Origin: Christiangramia sp.
GTDB lineage: Bacteria; Bacteroidota; Bacteroidia; Flavobacteriales; Flavobacteriaceae
DNA length: 5,374 bases
Assembly: GCA_024635735.1 (NCBI GenBank)
Contig: JAGXII010000152.1
Coordinates: 1-5,374 of the forward strand
Direction: 5' to 3'
Positions within the stretch are counted from its first letter, which is position 1. Every line of letters begins with the position of its first letter. Below are positions 1 to 5,374 of the stretch, piece by piece. The translations under genes were made by a program, and so were the position numbers. The notes under the pieces were generated by a model, which saw nothing but the letters and a program-made list of their open reading frames with translations, was not told the origin of the DNA and searched no databases.

Positions 1-590
1 ATATTAAGTTCATAATTTAACTTATCCTTTGCCTGCATTTTTCTGGTTTTAAGGTCCAGAACAAGGTTGGTAGCACTAGATTCAATCTTTCTTCCGGTAA
101 TATTATTTTCAATCACACAAAGCGATTTTGAAGGATTTGAAAGATCATGAAGAAGAACTTCTATCCCAAGTCCGGGAAATGAACCTCCAATAAGTCTTAC
201 GATACGTTTATAATTCTCAAGAAATTCGGAATTATCATTAAAAATTGAATCCCCATCATACTTCCGGTATAATTTGAGATATTGTTTAAGATCTATTGAA
301 TTAAGCTTATTTCTAACATCATTTTGTTCACCTAATAAAATAAATTGCCTGGCAGCCAGATGATCGCGGTTTTTAAGAAAATAATAGATTCCCAGTCTGA
401 AGTCTTTGAGATCAAAATACAACCGGTTTTCAGCATCAAGATCAAAGGGATAAAAGTCATATTCTTCAATATTACGGCCCCTTAATTTATCCCGCTCCCG
501 TTTTTTTCCAACAAAGTAACCAATCAGAAAAAGGATAGCCGAAACTATAATACCTGAAATAATATTAACCAGCCAGGGAGAATTCATCAT
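1..590 (-). CDS. Membrane-anchored YheO-like PAS domain protein (partial, C-terminus outside window)
   Basis: This reading frame is open from an ATG at 590 to the left edge, giving 196 residues with no stop. Residues 7-28 form one hydrophobic transmembrane segment followed by a basic stretch (KKRERDK), which predicts an N-terminal anchor with the rest of the protein in the cytoplasm. Residues 55-125 are a charged, mainly helical linker. Residues 127-180 match the YheO-like PAS family: the motifs EVLLHDLSN (144-152) and ENNITGRKI (161-169), then ATNLVLDL (173-180), line up with the EIVLHSL, ANGEHTGRKIGSP and TDLALRML blocks I recall from E. coli YheO. YheO relatives are usually soluble regulators with a helix-turn-helix after the PAS domain. 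Whether one follows here is not visible. A second ATG directly follows the first (587), and no Shine-Dalgarno sequence separates them. The ligand and the regulated process are unknown. The PAS assignment is fairly secure; a regulatory role is inferred. Confidence 0.82.
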   Translation of the reverse strand, partial: MMNSPWLVNIISGIIVSAILFLIGYFVGKKRERDKLRGRNIEEYDFYPFDLDAENRLYFDLKDFRLGIYYFLKNRDHLAARQFILLGEQNDVRNKLNSIDLKQYLKLYRKYDGDSIFNDNSEFLENYKRIVRLIGGSFPGLGIEVLLHDLSNPSKSLCVIENNITGRKIESSATNLVLDLKTRKMQAKDKLNYELN

Positions 591-922
591 GATCTAAAGT
601 TTGAATAATGGTTAATTTGCGGGAAGTGCTATAAATATACGAATAACTGCAATTAACTGGTATTTAATTTTTTAAACATTAAATACCGATAAAAATTAAG
701 AAAACGTAGAGGAGGAAAAATTATCTGAATTTTAAAAAAAATTGATAAAAAATATATTTTTTCTGTAGCCTATTTGCTATATTAAAGAGCAAATTTTTTG
801 GTGGTCATCTACCATTAAATATGATCATTTACCACCGGTAATTTTAATCAAACCGGTTTGGACTATCTCCCCCCTATCTGCCTTCTGGCGTAAATTATTA
901 TTAGCTTCTAAAATCATTATTC
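591..922. other. AT-rich divergent intergenic region
   Basis: This 332-bp gap lies between the divergent starts of the PAS protein and the small helical protein, so it should hold both promoters. I find no open frame with coding character and no RNA gene. The only marked structure is between 800 and 860, listed separately. On the minus strand, TATATTTA (632-639) resembles the Bacteroidota -7 element TAnnTTTG and lies about 42 bp before the PAS gene start, but no -33 TTTG sits at the right distance. An AGGAGG at 710-715 on the plus strand is not followed by a usable start codon. Confidence 0.6.
800..860. promoter_or_regulatory. Cluster of palindrome and repeats, possible operator
   Basis: Positions 849-860 (CAAACCGGTTTG) are a perfect 12-bp palindrome. 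Its ACCGGT core recurs at 834-839, 18 bp upstream. In addition, TCATCTACCA (805-814) and TCATTTACCA (825-834) are direct repeats matching at 9 of 10 positions with a 20-bp period, about two helical turns. GGTGGT (800-805) is inverted as ACCACC (831-836). The cluster ends 62 bp before the start of the small plus-strand gene at 923. Such an arrangement suits binding by a dimeric regulator, but no specific factor can be named, and short repeats in AT-rich DNA can arise by chance. Confidence 0.35.
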
Positions 923-1357
923 ATGAGAATCAAACAATCAAACAATTATGGCTGGGAGCGTCCAGAAATTATGCACAAATATTCATTAATGTGGTGTTCA
1001 CGTTTAAAGTTTATTGCAAACGAACACAAGTTCCTTAATAATATGTTGAAAGATAAGATTTTCTCTTTTGCCGAGTCACACCTGATTCCGAAAGGAGAAA
1101 AATTAATGGAACAACTTGATGAATTGCAAAAAGAAGCAGAGATGCTGGTTCATAAAATAGAACTTCATAGAAATGGATTGAGAATTCTCTTTGATGGAAT
1201 AGATAATCAGGAAGACTGGAATTATAAGCATGAGCACAGGAAACTTCTAATTAAAATGCATGAATTTGACAGTAAAAATAATTTTCTCAAAAAAGAGATT
1301 TTCAGAACAATTACAGAAGCTTTAAAGCATCATAAACAAAAACGCCTATTGAATTAA
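923..1357 (+). CDS. Hypothetical small charged helical protein
   Basis: I do not recognise a named family for this 144-residue protein. It has no signal peptide or membrane segment and is rich in Lys, Glu, His and Leu, so it should be cytoplasmic. An N-terminal segment, WCSRLKFIANEHKFLNNML (24-42), has aromatic and acidic spacing like short helical bundles. Residues 57-88 and 100-135 have heptad-like hydrophobic spacing and probably form two long helices or a coiled-coil hairpin, joined by the DGIDNQEDW loop (91-99). The ATG at 923 has no Shine-Dalgarno sequence. A second in-frame ATG at 971 would remove 16 polar residues and cannot be excluded. The gene stands alone: it is divergent from the PAS gene and 144 bp before the dehydrogenase. 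Coding status is supported by the intact frame and plausible amino-acid composition. I can assign no function. Confidence 0.7.
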   Translation: MRIKQSNNYGWERPEIMHKYSLMWCSRLKFIANEHKFLNNMLKDKIFSFAESHLIPKGEKLMEQLDELQKEAEMLVHKIELHRNGLRILFDGIDNQEDWNYKHEHRKLLIKMHEFDSKNNFLKKEIFRTITEALKHHKQKRLLN

Positions 1358-1501
1358 TTAAGTAGTCAAATATTGTTATAATAAGGTTGATTTATTCTTA
1401 CATAAAGAAGAAATTTAACTCTCCAATACTTCTTTCCCCGATCTTGATTATCTTCGGCTAAAAGTCTTACTGGCTTATAACCAACTTTAAAGATTAATTA
1501 T

Positions 1502-2803
1502 ATGATTTTATTTAAGTTCCCTTCATTCAAAAACATTGGAGGAGCAGCAGCAATTTTATTGCTATCTCTTACGACCTCATGCAACGACAATCCAAAAAAT
1601 AAAGATGAATCTGGCTTGACGACGGTAAAGAACGATACCGGCCTTAGCCTTCCTGAAGGATTCAGCGGCAGCATATTTGCAGATAGTTTAGGTGCAGCCA
1701 GGCACCTGGCAGTTACAAACTCCGGAAATGTTTTTGTAAAGCTGGGCTCACTAAAGGATGATAAAGGTATCATTAGACTTTCTGATAAAAATAAAGATGG
1801 AAAAGCCGACGAGCAATCAGGTTTTGCCAATTATGGAGGTACGGGAATAGCAATTAAGGATAATAAATTATATGCTTCTTCCAATACTTCGGTTTTCAGG
1901 TATGATCTGGACCAGGAGGATATGCCAGTGAATATGGAAAAACCAGATACTATTGTTTATGGACTAATTGATAGAAGGCAGCACAATTCAAAATCTATCA
2001 CCCTTGATAATGGCGGTAATATTTATGTGAATATTGGTGCATATTCCAATGCATGCCAGGAAGAAGATCGCACCAAGGGATCACCCGGAAGACGCCCCTG
2101 CCCTATCCTTGATTCTGCCGGTGGTATCTGGAGATTTAAAGCTGAAAAATTAAAACAAACTTACGACGGAAATTCACGTTATGCGACCGGTTTAAGAAAT
2201 GTGGTAGGTTTAGACTGGAATGCAAAAAACAACCAGTTATTTGTAATGCAGCATGGACGTGATCAGCTGCACAGTCTCTATCCAGACCTATACAACGAGC
2301 AACAATCTGCTGAATTACCTGCAGAAACGATGTATGCACTAAACGAAGGAGATGATGCAGGCTGGCCGTATGTTTATTACGATCAAAATAAGAATAAGAA
2401 AATATTAAATCCTGAATACGGAGGTGATGGAGAAAAAACCGGCGCTCCGGAGGCTTTAGATCCTGTAGTTGCATTTCCAGGCCATATGGCACCAAATGCA
2501 CTGCTTTTTTATACGGGAGATATGTTTCCTGCGCGTTACAAAAATGGAGCCTTTATTGCCTTTCACGGTTCATGGAATCGCGCTCCGGAACCTCAGGAAG
2601 GTTATTATGTAGTTTTTGTTCCTTTCGAAAACGGAAAACCTTCCGGCGACTGGGAAGTTTTTGCTGATGGTTTTGCAGGAGCTGAAACCATAGAATCTCC
2701 CGGAGATGCAAAACACAGACCAACAGGGCTGGCACAAGGTCCCGACGGAGCCTTATATATTTCAGATGATGCAGGAGGAACTATTTATAAAATCACCTAT
2801 TAA
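1502..2803 (+). CDS. PQQ-dependent glucose/sorbosone dehydrogenase-like lipoprotein
   Basis: This 433-residue protein belongs to the glucose/sorbosone dehydrogenase superfamily, six-bladed beta-propellers that use PQQ to oxidise sugars or polyol-derived aldehydes outside the cytoplasm. A lipoprotein signal ends in the lipobox LTTSC, with Cys27 as the lipidated residue, which supports the ATG at 1502. By motif comparison with soluble glucose dehydrogenase, His161 (QHNSKSITL) fits the catalytic base, Arg232 (GLRNVVGLDW) and Arg406 (HRPTGLAQGPDGALYISDD) fit PQQ-contacting residues, and Gln250-His251-Gly252 follows the usual blade pattern. Residues 282-293 (EGDDAGWPYVYY) and 355-360 (HGSWNR) are typical of the sorbosone-type branch. 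Asp95-Asp103 (DKNKDGKAD) resembles a calcium-binding loop. Length is normal for the family. The cytochrome c gene begins 15 bp downstream, so it is probably the electron acceptor. The exact substrate is unknown, and no PQQ synthesis genes are present here, so cofactor might be scavenged. The residue equivalences are from memory, not a computed alignment. Confidence 0.9.
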   Translation: MILFKFPSFKNIGGAAAILLLSLTTSCNDNPKNKDESGLTTVKNDTGLSLPEGFSGSIFADSLGAARHLAVTNSGNVFVKLGSLKDDKGIIRLSDKNKDGKADEQSGFANYGGTGIAIKDNKLYASSNTSVFRYDLDQEDMPVNMEKPDTIVYGLIDRRQHNSKSITLDNGGNIYVNIGAYSNACQEEDRTKGSPGRRPCPILDSAGGIWRFKAEKLKQTYDGNSRYATGLRNVVGLDWNAKNNQLFVMQHGRDQLHSLYPDLYNEQQSAELPAETMYALNEGDDAGWPYVYYDQNKNKKILNPEYGGDGEKTGAPEALDPVVAFPGHMAPNALLFYTGDMFPARYKNGAFIAFHGSWNRAPEPQEGYYVVFVPFENGKPSGDWEVFADGFAGAETIESPGDAKHRPTGLAQGPDGALYISDDAGGTIYKITY

Positions 2804-2818
2804 TAGTATTCTTCTAAG

Positions 2819-3298
2819 ATGAAAAAAATTATAAGCTTTTGCCTGTTCCTTTGTTTTATAGGTTTATGGACAGCGTGTAAGAACTCTTCAGAAGAACAAA
2901 AAGAAGAAAAGAGCGTCGAAATTGAAAAACCCGCTGAAGAAAATCAGGCCGGTAAAATGGATACTGAAATAAAGTATGCTGAAGGTAAAGCGGTCTATCA
3001 ACAATACTGTGTCACCTGCCATCAATCAACTGGTAGCGGAGTGCCTAACTTAAACCCTCCTCTTAAACAAACTGAATATGTTTTAGGAGATAAGGAAACT
3101 CTAATTGGAATTATATTGAATGGTTCCAGCGAAGGTCTTGAGATTAACGGTAAGGTATACTCTAATAATATGCCTCCTTTTGATTATTTAAAAGACCAGG
3201 AAATTGCTGATGTTCTTTCTTATATAAGGAATAACTTCGGCAATGAAGCAGACGCCGTGACCGTTTCAGAAGTTGAAAAAATAAGAGGAAATCAGTAA
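2819..3298 (+). CDS. Monohaem cytochrome c lipoprotein
   Basis: This 159-residue protein is a class I-type c cytochrome that carries one covalently bound haem and should transfer electrons in the periplasm or at the outer membrane. The signal peptide ends in the lipobox LWTAC, with Cys20 as the lipidated residue. Residues 21-50 form a very acidic and lysine-rich linker that would hold the domain away from the membrane. The haem site is CVTCH (64-68), with His68 as the proximal ligand, and Met118 in NNMPPF is the likely distal ligand. The closing helix LKDQEIADVLSYIRNNFG (124-141) is the usual C-terminal cytochrome helix. The gene follows the sugar dehydrogenase after 15 bp and ends at a strong terminator, so the two are almost certainly co-transcribed. 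The natural inference is that it accepts electrons from the reduced PQQ enzyme. Its onward partner, such as a terminal oxidase or another cytochrome, is not in the window. Confidence 0.93.
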   Translation: MKKIISFCLFLCFIGLWTACKNSSEEQKEEKSVEIEKPAEENQAGKMDTEIKYAEGKAVYQQYCVTCHQSTGSGVPNLNPPLKQTEYVLGDKETLIGIILNGSSEGLEINGKVYSNNMPPFDYLKDQEIADVLSYIRNNFGNEADAVTVSEVEKIRGNQ

Positions 3299-3318
3299 GC
3301 TGAATTGTTCCTAAAATA

Positions 3319-3347
3319 AAAAGGCCCGTATTATTTACGGGCCTTTT
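3319..3347. terminator. Bidirectional rho-independent terminator
   Basis: A perfect 12-bp stem (3319-3330 pairing with 3336-3347, core GGCCCGTA/TACGGGCC) encloses a 5-base loop. It starts 21 bp after the cytochrome stop codon and ends 22 bp before the stop codon of the convergent gene at 3369-4148. The stem ends in A/T runs on both sides, giving a U-tract in either direction, so it probably terminates both transcripts. Confidence 0.92.
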
Positions 3348-3368
3348 CTATATCTAATTGGTATTATT

Positions 3369-4148
3369 TTATCTTACCATCTTCCTTAGGGTAGCCAGGT
3401 ATACCCATCTCATATCTCTTGTATCAATACCTTCATCCATTTTCTTTTGTAAATCGGGAGTTACGCTTCCGTCAAAATCCCACATTTTCAAATATTGGTC
3501 ATAGCCTGAGAACATATTAACGGTAACATGGGAAGCATAAACATCAGTTCCCCGGGGAATAAGAACCTCTAGTAACTGCCAGTTTCCTTTAACTCCGGCA
3601 TCTATCATTTTTTGATGCCATGGTTTGAAAGTTTTACTTTCAGCATCCTCATAAGCCTGATAATTTCCATCCTTGACCTTCATAAGATCAATGGTGGCCA
3701 CCATTCCGGTTTTCATTTCAAAATCATCTTCTGTGCTGTCTATGATTTTAAGATATAGCCTCACAGCAAGATTCCTTGAGCCACCTGCCATATTTAATCT
3801 ATTATCGAGCTCTTCGTCACTCAAATCCGGATAGGCCATTTTTGCGCTTTCAAGAAATCCATCTCCGCCGTGTAACATTTTAGACATGCTATCAAATACC
3901 GTCACGGTAAGGTATTGATATCCCTGGTCTTCCCCACCCGGAAGCAATTGCCATAAATCCCAGCCAACAATATCTCCACTGGCTATTCTTTGTTCATGTA
4001 CTTTCTGATAGAAATCTTCCGTCTCATTGTAAAATGATTCCTGAGAATTATCTACCTGCATGAATTCAAAAGTTACATAGGTTTCGTTCTGGGCCTGATT
4101 CTGGCTACTAAAAAGTAAAATTGAAAATAAGATTAATAAGCGTTTCAT
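3369..4148 (-). CDS. Secreted protein with two tandem copies of an alpha/beta-barrel-like domain
   Basis: This 259-residue protein starts with a signal peptide (residues 1-19, cleavage probably just before Gln20) and has no lipobox or other membrane segment, so it should be exported to the periplasm or beyond. It consists of two halves of similar sequence, about residues 22-136 and 147-259. The shared pattern is MxV near the start, then His51/His178, Gly58/Gly185, Trp63/Trp190, a Pro-Gly turn (70-71, 198-200), and the strand TVTVF/TVNMF (81-85, 209-213). Each half ends with an Arg-rich strand (RNLAVRLYL at 125-133, RDMRWVYLATL at 244-254). The predicted strand-helix-strand order of each half resembles the dimeric alpha/beta barrel or ferredoxin-like fold, here made intramolecular by duplication. 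No cofactor motif or catalytic residue is recognised. The gene faces the cytochrome operon tail to tail. Its function is unknown; a ligand-binding or heme/antibiotic-monooxygenase-like role is only a structural guess. Confidence 0.85.
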   Translation of the reverse strand: MKRLLILFSILLFSSQNQAQNETYVTFEFMQVDNSQESFYNETEDFYQKVHEQRIASGDIVGWDLWQLLPGGEDQGYQYLTVTVFDSMSKMLHGGDGFLESAKMAYPDLSDEELDNRLNMAGGSRNLAVRLYLKIIDSTEDDFEMKTGMVATIDLMKVKDGNYQAYEDAESKTFKPWHQKMIDAGVKGNWQLLEVLIPRGTDVYASHVTVNMFSGYDQYLKMWDFDGSVTPDLQKKMDEGIDTRDMRWVYLATLRKMVR

Positions 4149-4326
4149 AATTCCCCAATATTTTGATTAATAAAAGTTTGTCTATTAAAGATAAATAATA
4201 TTTTTAATAAACTGATAATCAATAAAATACAAAGAGTAGCACATCGCTAAATCCCATAAGTATATCTTATAAATCCTATACCTGAATTCCCTAATTTTTA
4301 TGATATACGACACCTAAATGCAAAAT
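4149..4326. other. Intergenic leader of the secreted duplicated-domain gene
   Basis: This AT-rich stretch lies upstream of the minus-strand gene that starts at 4148. No coding frame is apparent. TATCTTTA on the minus strand (4186-4193) resembles the Bacteroidota -7 element and lies about 40 bp before the start codon, but a properly spaced -33 TTTG is missing, so the promoter is only tentative. Confidence 0.3.
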
Positions 4327-4371
4327 TTTCAAGCTTATCATTAGTTAAACGATAAGCTTGAAAGTTTTTTT
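4327..4371. terminator. Long hairpin, probable terminator after the phosphoesterase gene
   Basis: A perfect 13-bp stem (4327-4339 pairing with 4351-4363, TTTCAAGCTTATC and its complement) surrounds an 11-base loop. It lies 30 bp beyond the phosphoesterase stop codon, the expected place for its terminator on the minus strand. The longest T-run, seven bases at 4365-4371, is on the plus strand; reading on the minus strand gives only a short run of four T residues (4325-4322), which could also pair with the A-run on the other side. It may act in both directions, but no plus-strand gene has been found that would need it. Confidence 0.75.
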
Positions 4372-4393
4372 AAACAGGTGAAATAATGTTCTA

Positions 4394-5374
4394 TCAGGAT
4401 TTAGGATAATCCTTATCATAAGGCGGGGTTAGTGTTGGTGCATCCTTCCTTGGTTCCTCCTCCAAAAATACTTTTTCGAAGGTAGGAGCTTTATCTATCC
4501 TGTCTCCCAGAGTCCATTGTGATTTGGGAATTCCATACCATTTTAATAAAGTGGCAGCAAAAGAAGTCGCATCAAAAAGAGTGTCCCCCTCCGATCTAAA
4601 AACTGTATTTTTTTTAATCCACGGCGACACCAATACCGTTGGAACTCTTGGGCCCAGGAGATCATATTCAAAAGCATCCAGTCCATCATTAGGCCAGGGT
4701 TTCTGAGCATAAGGCGGACTTACATGATCGTAGATCCCTCCATTTTTTGAAACGGTGATAACAAATAATGTATCCTCCCAGTGAGGTCCGGACTTTATGG
4801 CTTCATATATTTCATTTAATGAAACTTCGGCAGGCACCATATCAGTTCCCGGATGATAGGAAGTAGTTCCCTTTGGAGCATACCATACAGGTTCCAAAAA
4901 ACTAAATGCAGGTAAATCTCCGCTTTTTGCCTGAGATATAAAGTTATCCAGGGTATCACTGAATTTGGTGGAATTTTTATCAATACTGGGAACCTGTCCT
5001 TCTAGGTATAAATGATAGGTAAATGGAAACTCATCCCATATCATCGCATTGTAAATTTTCCAGTCACTTATACCATGGCTCCATAAGAGTTTCCATAACG
5101 ATTGGCGGTGCGGGAATTTAGCCCAGTAAGCATAAGGGTTTCCACCTTCCCAGGTGCCGAGACGGTTGAGTGCCGATCCCGTTGCTGCGAACGCACGATT
5201 GATATCGGTGCCGCCGGGAACTGAACTAAACCATTCATCACTAATAGCAAAATTTTCGGCAAGTCCGTTAAAAATTGGCAATTGCTCTTTACTAAAGGTT
5301 AGCATCACCTCCTCGTTTGCATTATTTCGTACAAAACCTCCCATGTCGGGTTTAGCTCTGCCGGGATACCCAGG
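4394..5374 (-). CDS. Phosphoesterase family protein (phospholipase C/acid phosphatase type), partial at N-terminus
   Basis: The frame is open through the right edge: ten codons precede the first ATG at 5344, so that ATG is internal and 326 C-terminal residues are visible. The family hydrolyses phosphate esters such as phospholipids or phosphomonoesters outside the cytoplasm. Numbering from the ATG at 5344, SSVPGGTDINRAFAATG (40-56) matches the family's SxxGPTxPNR block, with Thr46 as the likely nucleophile. Further family blocks are SYHPGTDM (162-169), NGGIYDHVSPPY (201-212), GPRVPTVLVSPW (231-242) and LFDATSFAATLLKWYGIP (256-273). The missing N-terminus should carry an export signal and the ENRSFDH-type metal-binding motif. 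The oddity is Ser199-Lys200 directly before NGG, where relatives usually have Asp-Glu (YDENGG), thought to bind the catalytic metal. Activity is therefore uncertain. The TGA stop is followed by a hairpin terminator. Family membership is secure; the substrate is not known. Confidence 0.88.
   Translation of the reverse strand, partial: PGYPGRAKPDMGGFVRNNANEEVMLTFSKEQLPIFNGLAENFAISDEWFSSVPGGTDINRAFAATGSALNRLGTWEGGNPYAYWAKFPHRQSLWKLLWSHGISDWKIYNAMIWDEFPFTYHLYLEGQVPSIDKNSTKFSDTLDNFISQAKSGDLPAFSFLEPVWYAPKGTTSYHPGTDMVPAEVSLNEIYEAIKSGPHWEDTLFVITVSKNGGIYDHVSPPYAQKPWPNDGLDAFEYDLLGPRVPTVLVSPWIKKNTVFRSEGDTLFDATSFAATLLKWYGIPKSQWTLGDRIDKAPTFEKVFLEEEPRKDAPTLTPPYDKDYPKS

Noticed and set aside
710..735. Perfect AGGAGG Shine-Dalgarno-like sequence on the plus strand
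   Set aside because: No ATG, GTG or TTG lies at a usable distance; the only nearby candidate, CTG at 725, gives six codons before a stop, and the genes in this window do not appear to use Shine-Dalgarno sequences.
1449..1456. TATCTTCG as a Bacteroidota -7 promoter element for the dehydrogenase operon
   Set aside because: It has one mismatch to TAnnTTTG, and no TTG or TTTG lies at the required -33 spacing, so it is not better than chance in AT-rich DNA.
1498..1830. Minus-strand open frame of 110 codons inside the dehydrogenase gene
   Set aside because: It overlaps the well-supported lipoprotein dehydrogenase in antisense and shows no family motif; it is a shadow frame. The same holds for the antisense frames at 2136-2501 and 2553-2735.
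4256..4270. ATAAG-TATAT-CTTAT inverted repeat
   Set aside because: Five-base A/T arms are expected by chance in this composition, and nothing else marks the site.
4524..4706. Plus-strand frame of 60 codons and a minus-strand frame of 64 codons (5068-5262) within the phosphoesterase gene
   Set aside because: Both lie inside a gene with clear family motifs in another frame and have no credible features of their own.
5342..5344. ATG at 5344 as the start of the phosphoesterase
   Set aside because: The frame continues upstream without a stop to the window edge with plausible family-like sequence, and the family is much longer with an essential N-terminal motif, so this is an internal methionine.

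Overview
The window looks like a chromosomal segment from a marine-type member of the Bacteroidota, most likely Flavobacteriaceae. This is inferred from the AT-rich DNA, start codons without Shine-Dalgarno sequences, short N-terminal lipoproteins, and the style of the proteins (a Bacteroidota-type sorbosone/glucose dehydrogenase-like lipoprotein next to a c-type cytochrome lipoprotein). The genus cannot be fixed from the sequence alone. I see no rRNA, tRNA, CRISPR array, insertion sequence or phage gene.

Layout. Positions 1-590 (minus strand) hold the N-terminal 196 residues of a membrane-anchored protein with a YheO-like PAS domain, cut off by the left edge. An AT-rich gap of 332 bp (591-922) follows; it contains a 12-bp perfect palindrome and a 20-bp-spaced direct repeat. 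Positions 923-1357 (plus) encode a small charged, helical cytoplasmic protein of unknown function. Positions 1502-2803 and 2819-3298 (plus) form a two-gene operon: a lipoprotein of the PQQ-dependent glucose/sorbosone dehydrogenase superfamily, then a monohaem cytochrome c lipoprotein. A strong bidirectional terminator (3319-3347) separates this operon from a convergent gene (3369-4148, minus) for a secreted protein built from two copies of one domain. After a 245-bp gap with a second long hairpin (4327-4363), the minus-strand gene at 4394-5374 encodes the C-terminal 326 residues of a phospholipase C/acid phosphatase-type phosphoesterase and runs off the right edge.

How the genes work together. 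The dehydrogenase and cytochrome make a clear functional pair: the beta-propeller enzyme probably oxidises a sugar or related polyol/aldehyde outside the cytoplasm, and the neighbouring cytochrome probably carries electrons towards the respiratory chain. The other genes are not obviously part of that pathway. Four of the six proteins have, or in the case of the truncated phosphoesterase are expected to have, a membrane or envelope location.

The points most worth a second look are the Ser-Lys pair in the phosphoesterase where its family normally has the metal-binding Asp-Glu, the membrane-tethered YheO-like PAS protein, and the tandemly duplicated secreted domain. I see no convincing evidence for a wholly new multi-gene system.
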